Source of the DNA: Anaerolineales bacterium | GTDB taxonomy: Bacteria; Chloroflexota; Anaerolineae; Anaerolineales; UBA11579 | NCBI GenBank assembly: GCA_024710875.1 | Contig: JANJTX010000136.1 | Span: forward strand, 1-35,404 | DNA length: 35,404 bases | Reading direction: 5' to 3' | In this document: one piece after another, positions 14,960 through 22,105 of the stretch | How positions within the stretch are numbered: position 1 is the first letter of the stretch | Layout: every line of letters starts with the position of its first letter | Translations under genes and position numbers: made by a program | Notes under the pieces: generated by a model | What the model saw: only the letters and a program-made list of their open reading frames with translations | What the model was told of the DNA's origin: nothing | Database searches by the model: none

Positions 14960-14988
14960 ATTATGCCATAGCCCGCGGCCTTCGTCAA
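14960..14988 (-). promoter_or_regulatory. Strong sigma-70-type promoter of the ileS T-box leader
   Basis: TTGACG (5/6, 14983-14988), 17-base spacer, CATAAT (5/6, 14960-14965) preceded by TGG, an extended -10 arrangement. The predicted transcription start is near 14953. Confidence 0.75.
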
Positions 14989-15118
14989 GCCGCGCTCCCC
15001 TGGGGAGTGAAGTCGATAGGTCTGTCACACTCGGAAAGCAAGCTTCAAACCCTGCGGTTCAATAAATCTACCAATCCCTGCGGAGCCTCAGGCAATAGAT
15101 GGTACAGCAAATAACCGC

Positions 15119-15133
15119 ACTTCTGACAGAAGT
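15119..15133. other. 15-bp palindrome upstream of the EamA transporter gene
   Basis: ACTTCTGACAGAAGT is a perfect dyad around a central A. It lies about 75 bases before the transporter start. A TACAAT hexamer follows at about 15165, with a poorly spaced TTGCCT. In the same 220-base gap (14989-15208) CCCTGCGG occurs twice, about 23 bases apart. The dyad could be an operator; no partner regulator is identified. Confidence 0.4.
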
Positions 15134-15208
15134 TTTGCCTCATGCAGCCCCAATGCGGTTACAATCCGATGCTGCTGTCTGAAGTTTTACTATACGCAAT
15201 AGAGATCG

Positions 15209-16123
15209 ATGACTATTATGATCCGTCCCCGTCTGCAAACTCTGCCCCTGCTCGCCGCCCTGCTGGTGGTTGATAGCCTGCATTTTGTGCTGGCGCGCCT
15301 GCTCCTGCCCCACATCTCCCCCGGCATTTCGGCCATGTATGTATTGCTAATCGCTACACTGGAAATCGGGCTTTTCGCAGTGCTCACCCGCCGTTTACGC
15401 TGGCAGAATTTGAGAGACAACTTGGGCTTCTTTCTCGTGGTAGGTTTGTTGATTGCAGTGAGCACCAACATTAATTATGAAGCCGTGGCTTACATTGACC
15501 CCGGCACCGCCACTCTGTTGGCCCAGACCGGCACCATCTGGGCTCTCTTGCTGGGGGTGTTCTGGTTGCGCGAAAAACTCAATCCGGCCCAACTCGCGGG
15601 CGCAGCGCTGGCTATCCTGGGTGTCCTCATCATGACTTACCAGGCCGGCGATTACCTGCGTCTAGGTTCTTTTCTTGTACTCGGCTCGGCCTTCATGTAC
15701 GCGCTGCACGCCGCCATCGTCAAACGACATGGCGGGGAAATGGATTTTACAAATTTTTTCTTTTTCCGCGTCCTGACCACCACCCTGTTCCTGCTCACTT
15801 TCTCCATCGCCCGCGGCCAGTTGGCCTGGCCGGGGCCTTCAGCCTGGCCCTTCCTGCTATTGGCTGCCACTTCCGACGTCGTCATCAGTCGCGCCCTCTA
15901 CTACCTCGCCCTGCGACGGTTGCCCCTTAGCCTTCACACCATCGTCCTCACCTTGAGCCCGGTAGCCACCATTTTATGGGCGCTACTCCTTTTTGAGACT
16001 TTCCCCGGCCCGCGCCAATTGCTCGGAGGCTTGTTGGTACTGGCAGGTGTGTCTTTCATCAGCTTCCATCGCACCCGAGCTCGACCTGCTGATGCATTGA
16101 CACCCGCACCCCCGGCAGGATAA
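15209..16123 (+). CDS. EamA/DMT family transporter
   Basis: A 304-residue inner-membrane protein of the drug/metabolite transporter superfamily, with two EamA repeats and about ten helices. The first repeat ends in YEAVAYIDPGTATLLAQTGTIWALLLGVFWLREKL, a classical EamA C-terminal segment, then LAGAALAILGVLIMT; the second repeat has RALYYLALRRLPLSLHTIVLTLSPVATILWALLLF and LLGGLLVLAGVSFIS. Such proteins export amino acids, nucleosides or other small metabolites; the substrate cannot be read from sequence. The ATG at 15209 has only a weak AGAG upstream; an ATG at 15218 is an alternative. The next gene, a metal-dependent regulator, starts 38 bases downstream but has its own promoter, formed partly by the end of this gene. 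Confidence 0.88.
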   Translation: MTIMIRPRLQTLPLLAALLVVDSLHFVLARLLLPHISPGISAMYVLLIATLEIGLFAVLTRRLRWQNLRDNLGFFLVVGLLIAVSTNINYEAVAYIDPGTATLLAQTGTIWALLLGVFWLREKLNPAQLAGAALAILGVLIMTYQAGDYLRLGSFLVLGSAFMYALHAAIVKRHGGEMDFTNFFFFRVLTTTLFLLTFSIARGQLAWPGPSAWPFLLLAATSDVVISRALYYLALRRLPLSLHTIVLTLSPVATILWALLLFETFPGPRQLLGGLLVLAGVSFISFHRTRARPADALTPAPPAG

Positions 16124-16126
16124 AAT
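16097..16126 (+). promoter_or_regulatory. Promoter of the DtxR/MntR-family regulator gene
   Basis: A perfect TTGACA (16097-16102) is followed after 18 bases by TAAAAT (16121-16126). Transcription should start near 16133, inside the operator-like dyad at 16131-16144. No Shine-Dalgarno sequence precedes the ATG at 16162. Confidence 0.65.
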
Positions 16127-16130
16127 CAAT

Positions 16131-16144
16131 TTAGGTATACTTAA
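16131..16144. promoter_or_regulatory. Putative DtxR/MntR-type operator
   Basis: TTAGGTATACTTAA is an imperfect dyad (12 of 14 positions symmetric) that covers the predicted start of transcription. It starts like the TTAGG half-site of known DtxR boxes. Position and symmetry suggest autorepression by the downstream regulator; this is inference. Confidence 0.5.
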
Positions 16145-16161
16145 TTAGCCCCAATAAAATC

Positions 16162-16836
16162 ATGCCGCCCAATCTCACTCAATCCATCGAAGACTACCTC
16201 AAAGCAATTTATGAGCTTTCGCAACGTGGCGAACGCGCCTCTACCACTGACCTCGCCGCCTACCTGAATGTGTCTCCGGCATCCGTTACCGGTATGATTC
16301 AGAAACTTTCCAGCACCGAGCCCCCGCTGGTGGAATATCAGAAGCATCGCGGCGTCACCCTCACCGAAGCCGGCGAAAAGGTCGCCCTCGAAACCATCCG
16401 TCACCACCGGCTAATTGAGTTGTTCCTCCACCAAATCCTCAACTACCCGTGGGATGAAGTCCACGATGAAGCCGACCGACTGGAACATGTCATTTCAGAG
16501 AAGTTTGAACGCGCCATCGCAAACGCCCTCGGCCACCCGGAGCACGACCCCCACGGCGACCCCATCCCCGGCCCGGACCTCACCCTCCCGAAAGCCACCG
16601 CCACCCTGCTGGCAGATCTTCGCCCGCCCCAGTACGGCATTGTCAAGCGCGTACGCGATACCGACCCGGAACTTCTGCGCCACTTGAGCGAAATTGGCGT
16701 CGTCCCGGACGCCGCCATCGAAGTAACCGCCTATTCCGAATTTGATGGCAACCTGGAGCTCAATCTGCCCGGTCTGAATAAGAGGGTCGTGCTCGGCCCG
16801 CGTATCACCAACCAAATCTATATCGACCTGGAGTAA
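16162..16836 (+). CDS. DtxR/MntR family metal-dependent transcriptional regulator with FeoA-like domain
   Basis: A 224-residue cytoplasmic repressor. Residues 5-65 form the winged helix (SIEDYLKAIYEL, then DLAAYLNVSPASVTGMIQKL). Residues 70-140 form the dimerisation/metal domain with HHRLIELFLHQIL and HDEADRLEHVISE, and residues 150-224 form an FeoA/SH3-like domain. Compared with DtxR, metal ligands His82, Glu86, His101, Glu108 and His109 are kept, but Met10 is replaced by Asp11 and Cys102 by Asp105. Asp at the first and an acidic residue at the second position are the features of manganese-sensing MntR. I therefore predict Mn(II) sensing in an IdeR-length protein. The gene has a TTGACA/TAAAAT promoter and an overlapping dyad. 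The GT1 gene follows after three bases, so they are probably cotranscribed. Confidence 0.9.
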   Translation: MPPNLTQSIEDYLKAIYELSQRGERASTTDLAAYLNVSPASVTGMIQKLSSTEPPLVEYQKHRGVTLTEAGEKVALETIRHHRLIELFLHQILNYPWDEVHDEADRLEHVISEKFERAIANALGHPEHDPHGDPIPGPDLTLPKATATLLADLRPPQYGIVKRVRDTDPELLRHLSEIGVVPDAAIEVTAYSEFDGNLELNLPGLNKRVVLGPRITNQIYIDLE

Positions 16837-16839
16837 CTT

Positions 16840-18102
16840 GTGCGGATTACCCTCATTGCAGTGGGCACGCGTGGCGATGTCCAACCCATTCTTGCGCTTG
16901 CCCTCGGCCTCAAGGCCGCTGGCATGGATGTGAACTTTGCCACCCACGGCAATTTCGAATCCTTCGTCACCCGCCACGGGTTGCCGTTCAGCCCCCTCGC
17001 TGGCAATCCGCAGGAACTGATCCATACCGACGTAGTTCAGGGCTGGCTGGCTGGCGGCCGCAACCCGATTGAGTTCGCCCGTCACTTTGTAAAAATTGCT
17101 GAAAATCTGGTGCAGGATGTTACCCGGGATACGCTGGCCGCCTGCCAGGGAACGGACGCCATCATCTTCACCGCCCTCGGCGCAGCCGCCTTTGATGTTG
17201 GCGAAGCCATGAATGTCCCGGTCATGGGTGCGGGCCTGCAACCCATCACCCCCACCCGCGCCTACCCACCGATGCTTAGCCCGGTAGACGTGCAACTTGG
17301 CAGCCTGGCAAACCTGCTCGGCCACCATGCCATGCTCAACCTCTTCTACCGGCCGGTCGCCCACCACATCAAGAAATGGCGCAAAGAACTCGGCCTCAAA
17401 CCCCATGGCTTTCGTGGTCCGTTTAAGCGGCTCTACCAGGAGCGCATGCCCATCCTGTACGGCTATAGCCCCAGCGTGTTGCCGCAACCATCCGACTGGC
17501 CGGACTGGCACCGCGTAACCGGCTACTGGTTTCTGGACGAACTCCAAACCTGGCAACCGCCGGCTGACCTGCTCGACTTTCTGGCCGCTGGGCCACCGCC
17601 GGTCTACGTCGGCTTCGGCAGCATGAGCCCCCGTGACCCCGCCATGGCGACCGAAATGGTCGTGGAAGCGCTCCAACTGGCCGGGCAGCGCGGCATTCTG
17701 TTAAGCGGTTGGGCCGGGCTGAACAAAGCCGATTTGCCCGACAGCATCTTCCAGATTGATGCCGCCCCGCACGACTGGCTCTTCCCCAAGATGGCCGCTG
17801 TTGTTCACCATGGCGGCGCCGGAACCACCGCCGCTGGCTTACGGGCCGGGGTTCCCACCGTCACCACGCCCTTTTTCTCCGACCAGCCATTCTGGGGACA
17901 ACGGGTGCGCGACCTGGGCGTCGGCCCGGCGCCCCTGCCACAAAAACGAATGACCGCCAAGCGGCTGGCCGCCACCATGCGCCGCGCCGTCACCGACCCC
18001 GGCATGCGCCAGCGTGCTGCCGCTATCGGGGCCGCCATTCGCCAGGAAGATGGCGTGGCAACCGCCGTCAGCTATATCCGCAATTATCTTGCTCAGCAAT
18101 GA
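16840..18102 (+). CDS. GT1 family glycosyltransferase (sterol/UGT-like)
   Basis: A 420-residue GT-B fold enzyme of the UDP-glucosyltransferase superfamily, similar in pattern to sterol 3-beta-glucosyltransferases and antibiotic glycosyltransferases. The N-terminal half begins MRITLIAVGTRGDVQPILALALGL, which is typical. The donor-binding half has VYVGFGSMSP and the signature VHHGGAGTTAAGLRAGVPTV with the closing FFSDQPFWGQRV. Such enzymes glycosylate lipids, sterol-like or polyketide acceptors at the membrane face. Translation starts with GTG at 16840, only three bases after the regulator stop, with GGAG about six bases upstream inside the regulator gene. Its TGA overlaps the next ATG (ATGA). 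A surface glycolipid is one plausible product; the acceptor is not known. Confidence 0.9.
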   Translation: MRITLIAVGTRGDVQPILALALGLKAAGMDVNFATHGNFESFVTRHGLPFSPLAGNPQELIHTDVVQGWLAGGRNPIEFARHFVKIAENLVQDVTRDTLAACQGTDAIIFTALGAAAFDVGEAMNVPVMGAGLQPITPTRAYPPMLSPVDVQLGSLANLLGHHAMLNLFYRPVAHHIKKWRKELGLKPHGFRGPFKRLYQERMPILYGYSPSVLPQPSDWPDWHRVTGYWFLDELQTWQPPADLLDFLAAGPPPVYVGFGSMSPRDPAMATEMVVEALQLAGQRGILLSGWAGLNKADLPDSIFQIDAAPHDWLFPKMAAVVHHGGAGTTAAGLRAGVPTVTTPFFSDQPFWGQRVRDLGVGPAPLPQKRMTAKRLAATMRRAVTDPGMRQRAAAIGAAIRQEDGVATAVSYIRNYLAQQ

Positions 18103-18737
18103 GCGCCATCTCTCACATCTTCTTTGACCTGGATGGCACCCTCTACCCGCATGACAACGGCATTTGGGCGGCCATTTCCAGCCGAATGGAGACCTACATC
18201 GCCACCCATTTTGGCGTACCCCGTCCGGAAATCCCGGCACTGCGCCAGCGCTACCTGCGCGATTATGGCACCACCCTGCGCGGCTTGCAATCGACTTATG
18301 CCGTAGACCGCGATGACTATCTCGCCTTTGTTCACGACCTGCCACTGGCAGACCTGCTCGCCCCCGACCCAACCCTGCGGGCCATGCTCCTGGCTCTGCC
18401 CCAATCCAAATACATCTTTACCAATGCCGATTTCCAGCACGCCGAGCGCGTCCTGAATGCCCTTGGCGTTCAGGATTGCTTCCTGGGTATTCTGGATGTA
18501 CGTGCCATGAATTTTGCCAACAAGCCCCAGCCCGAGGTATACCAACAGGCCATCGCATTTGCCGGTAACCCGGCCCCTACCGCCTGCATGTTTGTAGAAG
18601 ATACCCCCGGCAACCTCGCTCCCGCTCGTGAGCTGGGGTTTACTACTGTACTCGTCGGCGCCACCGCTACCCACCCGGCCGCAGAATATGTAATCCCTGC
18701 CATTCACGACCTCGCGGCCCTGCCCTGCTTCGCCTGA
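18099..18737 (+). CDS. HAD-superfamily hydrolase, pyrimidine 5'-nucleotidase-like (copy 1)
   Basis: A 212-residue HAD hydrolase of the SDT1/pyrimidine 5'-nucleotidase type, which dephosphorylates nucleoside monophosphates or related phosphates. Motif I is FFDLDGTLYP (nucleophile and acid Asp), motif II is IFTNAD, the motif III lysine is in NKPQPEVY, and motif IV is FVEDTPGNL. The helical cap (TTLRGLQSTY, VHDLPLADLLAPDP) matches the yeast Sdt1 kind. The ATG lies within the stop of the GT1 gene (ATGA), so the two are coupled. The next gene is a clear paralogue, with similar blocks such as STLRGLQS, VHDLPLHDYLAPDP and GILDVWAMDF. Substrates are likely UMP/CMP or a sugar- or pyrimidine-phosphate. 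Confidence 0.9.
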   Translation: MSAISHIFFDLDGTLYPHDNGIWAAISSRMETYIATHFGVPRPEIPALRQRYLRDYGTTLRGLQSTYAVDRDDYLAFVHDLPLADLLAPDPTLRAMLLALPQSKYIFTNADFQHAERVLNALGVQDCFLGILDVRAMNFANKPQPEVYQQAIAFAGNPAPTACMFVEDTPGNLAPARELGFTTVLVGATATHPAAEYVIPAIHDLAALPCFA

Positions 18738-18769
18738 ATTCACTCCATCAAGCATTTACAAACTGTTAA

Positions 18770-18784
18770 CCAGCCGTTGGCTGG
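18770..18784 (+). terminator. Weak hairpin between the two HAD genes
   Basis: CCAGCC (18770-18775) pairs with GGCTGG (18779-18784) across GTT. The following CTGTTCATATT is only partly T-rich, so termination is probably inefficient. A weak TTAACC-18-CATATT pair around it could start a nearly leaderless transcript of the second copy. Confidence 0.35.
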
Positions 18785-18814
18785 CTGTTCATATTGATTC
18801 AGTATGCTGGGTGC

Positions 18815-19459
18815 ATGAAAAACATCACAACATTACTCATTGATCTCGACGGCACGGTGTATTCCAAACACAATGGCTTGTGGGAAGAAATGACCCTGCG
18901 GATAGACGCCTATATGCATGGTCGTCTGGGCATTCCTAAAGCCGAAATCGAGCCGCTTCGCAACCGCCTGTATCGCCAATACGGCTCTACCTTGCGCGGG
19001 CTGCAATCGCTCTTCCCCATCAACCCCGCCCATTACCTTGAATACGTCCACGACCTGCCCCTGCACGACTATCTTGCCCCTGACCCGGACCTGCGCGCCG
19101 CGCTGGCGGCCCTGCCCCAGCCCAAGTGGATTTTCACCAATTCAGACCGCCTTCACAGCCAGCGGGTGCTCTCGCTGCTGGGGCTGGAAGACCTCTTTGA
19201 AGGCATTCTGGATGTCTGGGCGATGGACTTCATCCCAAAACCGGATCCGCTGGTTTACCGGCGGGCGCTCCAACTCGTTGGTAAGGTTCCCGCCCGTCAA
19301 TGCCTGTTTGCCGATGACACAATAAAAAATCTCACCCCAGCCCGCCATATGGGTCTAACTACTGCGTGGGTCGGCGAAACCAGTTCGCATCCCAGCGCTT
19401 CATTTAGCGTAGAGACCCTACACCAATTGCCGGAGTTGTTGCCCATACTGGTACAATAA
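18815..19459 (+). CDS. HAD-superfamily hydrolase, pyrimidine 5'-nucleotidase-like (copy 2)
   Basis: A 214-residue paralogue of the preceding gene. Motif I is LIDLDGTVYS, motif II IFTNSD, the lysine is in PKPDPLVY, and motif IV reads FADDTIKNL. The conserved cap segments are the same as in copy 1, so the pair arose by tandem duplication, though the proteins have diverged widely. Copy 2 has FADD where copy 1 has FVED, which may alter magnesium binding or specificity. The ATG at 18815 (MKNITTLL) is preferred over a TTG at 18794 because the family begins close to the DxDGT motif. No ribosome binding site is visible. The following small gene starts about 20 bases downstream. Confidence 0.88.
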   Translation: MKNITTLLIDLDGTVYSKHNGLWEEMTLRIDAYMHGRLGIPKAEIEPLRNRLYRQYGSTLRGLQSLFPINPAHYLEYVHDLPLHDYLAPDPDLRAALAALPQPKWIFTNSDRLHSQRVLSLLGLEDLFEGILDVWAMDFIPKPDPLVYRRALQLVGKVPARQCLFADDTIKNLTPARHMGLTTAWVGETSSHPSASFSVETLHQLPELLPILVQ

Positions 19460-19480
19460 TTGCCGGAGGCCATGGCCGGC

Positions 19481-19741
19481 ATGAAACTCGACAACCCTGT
19501 ACTCATCGTCGCTCTTACGCTGGGCGGCGTTTTATTTATCAATTACCTGATTATTAATTTCATCCGCAAGGGCGGGAAGATCGATTTTGGCTACTACCGC
19601 CTGCTGGGACGCACCCTCAAACAGGCCGGGCGTCCGATGAAGCAACAGGAAGAAGAGCTGGCTGAGCTTAATCGTCTGGTCCGCCAGCTTTCCGAAGCGG
19701 ACAGCACACCCTCCAGCGACCACCCCGCCAATACTGATTAA
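19481..19741 (+). CDS. Small single-pass membrane protein
   Basis: An 86-residue protein with one strong hydrophobic helix near residues 6-26 (NPVLIVALTLGGVLFINYLIINFI), a basic stretch (RKGGK) and then a charged, likely coiled-coil segment (KQQEEELAELNRLVRQL). The polar C-terminus ends in STPSSDHPANTD. I do not recognise a family. Three starts are possible: TTG 19460, ATG 19472 and ATG 19481. The GGAGG at 19465-19469 is only two bases from 19472 but eleven from 19481, so I chose 19481 with moderate doubt. The base composition matches the neighbours. It follows the HAD gene closely and precedes the protease gene, which has its own promoter. Confidence 0.65.
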   Translation: MKLDNPVLIVALTLGGVLFINYLIINFIRKGGKIDFGYYRLLGRTLKQAGRPMKQQEEELAELNRLVRQLSEADSTPSSDHPANTD

Positions 19742-19767
19742 TGCTCCCATAACAATTAATTTATAAT
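19738..19767 (+). promoter_or_regulatory. Putative promoter of the S41 protease gene
   Basis: A perfect TATAAT (19762-19767) is preceded after 18 bases by a poor TTAATG (19738-19743), which overlaps the stop codon of the small membrane protein gene. The predicted start near 19774 gives a leader of about 55 bases. Confidence 0.45.
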
Positions 19768-19828
19768 CTTTTTACTTCCCGCAGGTATGCTTAGAAGCAA
19801 TTGCCCGCCAACTGGGCTGGAGACTTTT

Positions 19829-21310
19829 ATGAATCGAAAAACATGGTTAGCCATCGGCCTGACGACCTTTGTTCTGATTATTCTTTGCATTGGCGTCGCC
19901 TCGGTAGGCTTCATCGGCTACGAAGCTTACCAACGCTTGAACTCACAGGGCCTGGCCCCCTCCCTTGGTAGCGGCCAGCCTGTTCAACCGCCACCAACCC
20001 AGGCTTCTACGCCGATTGGTGCGGAAATTGACCTGGCCGCCCTTTTCAACCCCTTTTGGGAAGCCCGCACCCTGCTCCACGACAATTATGTCCAGCAGCC
20101 GATTGCTGAGGCCGTGCTCGCTCAGGGCGCCCTGGATGGCCTGACCGCCACCCTCGAAGCCGCCGGCATAGACCTTGCCGCGCTGGACCTCCCTGCTGGC
20201 GCACCCGCACCGGAAGAACTGGCAGCGGAAGCCGGCAGCCCGGTAGAGATTACCGCCCAGTATCATGAGTTCTGGTTGGCCTGGCAAAAAGCCACCTATG
20301 CTGACCTAGGCGCAGACTTATCCTACGAAATTCTCATGCAGGAGTCCTTACGCGGTCTGGTAGCTTCTCTTGGCGACCGACACACCACCTACATGAACCC
20401 GGACGAGTTCTACCAGACTCAGGTCAGCCTGGATGGCAACTATGAAGGCATTGGCGCCTGGGTTGACCCCAGCGCCGAATACCTCACCATCATCGCCCCG
20501 ATGGAGGGCTCCCCAGCCGAGGCCGCTGGCCTGCTGCCGGGCGACCGAGTTATAGCCGTTGATGGCGATGACATGACTGGCGTGGATGGCAATCTCGTCA
20601 TCCGCCGCGTCCTCGGCCCCGCAGGGTCAAATGTCATCCTCACGATTGACCGCGACGGCGTATCGGAGCCATTTGATGTCACTATCACTCGCGCCCGCAT
20701 TGTCATCCCTACTACCCGCACAGAAATGCTCGAAGGCAACATCGCCTATTTGCAGCTCTACAATTTTGGGGCAGATAGTCCCGAACAGTTCCGTAGCGCG
20801 CTGGAATCGCTCCTGGTTGAAAACCCGGAGGGGCTGATATTGGATTTACGCAACAATGGCGGTGGCTACCTGCATGCCGCCGTCAGCATCACCTCTGAGT
20901 TTTTGCCGCAGGGCCAGACCATCCTGATTGAGGAATTCGGAGACGGCTCCGTTCAGGACTACACCTCGCGTGCCGGCGGCATCGCCCTGGAAATCCCGGT
21001 CGTTGTATTGGTTAGCCCGGGCAGCGCCTCGGCCGCCGAAATCCTGGCTGGCGCGCTCCAGGATTATGAACGCGCCGTGCTGGTTGGCGAAATCACCTTT
21101 GGCAAAGGCTCCGTCCAACTCCCGCTGGAGCTCTCTGGCCAGCAGGGCGCGCTGCGCATCACCATCGCCCGCTGGCTCACGCCGCTTGAGCGCCACATCC
21201 AGGACCTCGGCCTCGAACCCGATTACCTCGTCCCCCTCACCGAAGAAGATGTGGAATTTGAGCTTGATCCCCAGTTAGACTTCGCGCTGGACCTGCTCAC
21301 CAACCCCTAA
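19829..21310 (+). CDS. S41 family carboxy-terminal processing protease, membrane-anchored
   Basis: A 493-residue serine protease of the CtpA/S41 family that cleaves proteins in the cell envelope. Residues 6-30 form an uncleaved signal anchor (WLAIGLTTFVLIILCIGVASVGFIGY). A Pro/Gln-rich stretch follows. An N-terminal helical domain is interrupted by an insertion rich in Ala/Glu. The PDZ domain shows YEGIGAWV and SPAEAAGLLPGDRVIAVDGDDM. The catalytic core has ILDLRNNGGGYL, the serine motif SPGSASAAEI and the general-base lysine in TFGKGSVQ, so the Ser-Lys dyad is intact. The ATG at 19829 is chosen over one at 19787 because GGAG lies six bases upstream and the anchor follows at once. A zinc peptidase gene follows after 11 bases; the two probably form an envelope quality-control operon. 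Confidence 0.93.
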   Translation: MNRKTWLAIGLTTFVLIILCIGVASVGFIGYEAYQRLNSQGLAPSLGSGQPVQPPPTQASTPIGAEIDLAALFNPFWEARTLLHDNYVQQPIAEAVLAQGALDGLTATLEAAGIDLAALDLPAGAPAPEELAAEAGSPVEITAQYHEFWLAWQKATYADLGADLSYEILMQESLRGLVASLGDRHTTYMNPDEFYQTQVSLDGNYEGIGAWVDPSAEYLTIIAPMEGSPAEAAGLLPGDRVIAVDGDDMTGVDGNLVIRRVLGPAGSNVILTIDRDGVSEPFDVTITRARIVIPTTRTEMLEGNIAYLQLYNFGADSPEQFRSALESLLVENPEGLILDLRNNGGGYLHAAVSITSEFLPQGQTILIEEFGDGSVQDYTSRAGGIALEIPVVVLVSPGSASAAEILAGALQDYERAVLVGEITFGKGSVQLPLELSGQQGALRITIARWLTPLERHIQDLGLEPDYLVPLTEEDVEFELDPQLDFALDLLTNP

Positions 21311-21321
21311 GGAGTTGCGCC

Positions 21322-22047
21322 ATGTTCTACAACACCGATTACATCATGATGGTCATGCTGCCGACCTTCCTGATCATGATGGCAGCCCAATGGTATGTGA
21401 AATCGGCCTACTCCAAATGGAGTAGAGTGCCCAACCGCAGCGGCCTGAATGGCGCCGAAGCTCTGCGCAAACTGATAGACCGCGCCGCCGCTTATGGCGT
21501 ACAGGTGGATACAGGCAATGGCGACCTGCGTTCTTTACGAATGGAAATGATTGGTGGCAACCTCACCGACCATTATGACCCGCGCCAGAAAACCATCCGC
21601 CTCTCCCCGGCTGTCGCCCAGCAACCCACCGTGGCATCAGTTGCAATTGCTGCCCACGAACTCGGCCATGCCATTCAGGACCACGAAGGCTACTTCCCTC
21701 TGCGTCTGCGCGGCGCCATGGTACCCGCCGTCCAGATAGGCTCCTACCTCGGCTGGATTTTGATTTTCGCCGGGCTGCTGCTCAACCTCACCGGTCTGGC
21801 CTGGATTGGCATCCTGGTGTTTTCCAGCGGCGCGGCTTTCGCCCTGCTCACCCTGCCAGTCGAACTGGATGCCAGCGCTCGCGCCCGCCGCTTGCTGTTT
21901 GAATCCGGGATTATTGCCAGCGGCGAAGAGCAGCGCGGCGTCAATCATGTCTTGAATGCCGCCGCTCTGACCTACGTTGCCGCTCTGATTACCGCAGTCC
22001 TGCAATTGCTATACTTTGTCTCACTTGTCTCCGGCCGCCGCCGGTAA
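21322..22047 (+). CDS. Membrane zinc metallopeptidase, YugP/Zn_peptidase_2 family
   Basis: A 241-residue membrane protease. An N-terminal helix (residues 8-25) is followed by a domain containing IGGNLTDHYDPRQKTIRLSP and the zinc motif AAHELGHAIQ near residues 110-119 (HExxH). Two more helices follow (YLGWILIFAGLLLNLTG, GILVFSSGAAFALLTL), then PVELDASARAR, whose Glu is the probable third zinc ligand, and a C-terminal helix. This arrangement is diagnostic of YugP-like proteins, for which no clear substrate is established. AAGGAG lies seven bases before the ATG and the gene starts 11 bases after the S41 protease gene, so cotranscription is likely. A bidirectional terminator ends the operon. Confidence 0.93.
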   Translation: MFYNTDYIMMVMLPTFLIMMAAQWYVKSAYSKWSRVPNRSGLNGAEALRKLIDRAAAYGVQVDTGNGDLRSLRMEMIGGNLTDHYDPRQKTIRLSPAVAQQPTVASVAIAAHELGHAIQDHEGYFPLRLRGAMVPAVQIGSYLGWILIFAGLLLNLTGLAWIGILVFSSGAAFALLTLPVELDASARARRLLFESGIIASGEEQRGVNHVLNAAALTYVAALITAVLQLLYFVSLVSGRRR

Positions 22048-22065
22048 AGCAAATCTACTCTGCCA

Positions 22066-22105
22066 CAAATAGCCGCCTGAAATTTGAGGCGGCTATTTGC
22101 TTTTT
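22066..22105. terminator. Bidirectional terminator between the zinc peptidase and photolyase genes
   Basis: CAAATAGCCGCCT (22066-22078) pairs with AGGCGGCTATTTG (22087-22099); CTTTTT follows on the plus strand. The stop codon of the photolyase gene (22093-22095) lies inside the right arm. It ends both convergent operons. Confidence 0.88.

Noticed and set aside
14995-15008. CTCCCC/GGGGAG dyad as a terminator
   Set aside because: The loop is one base, no T-run follows, and it lies upstream of the ileS promoter with no gene ending there.
16495-17676. Long open frame of 393 codons on the minus strand
   Set aside because: It is antisense to the DtxR/MntR and GT1 genes, both of which have clear motifs; its translation has no recognisable domain and reflects GC-rich codon bias.
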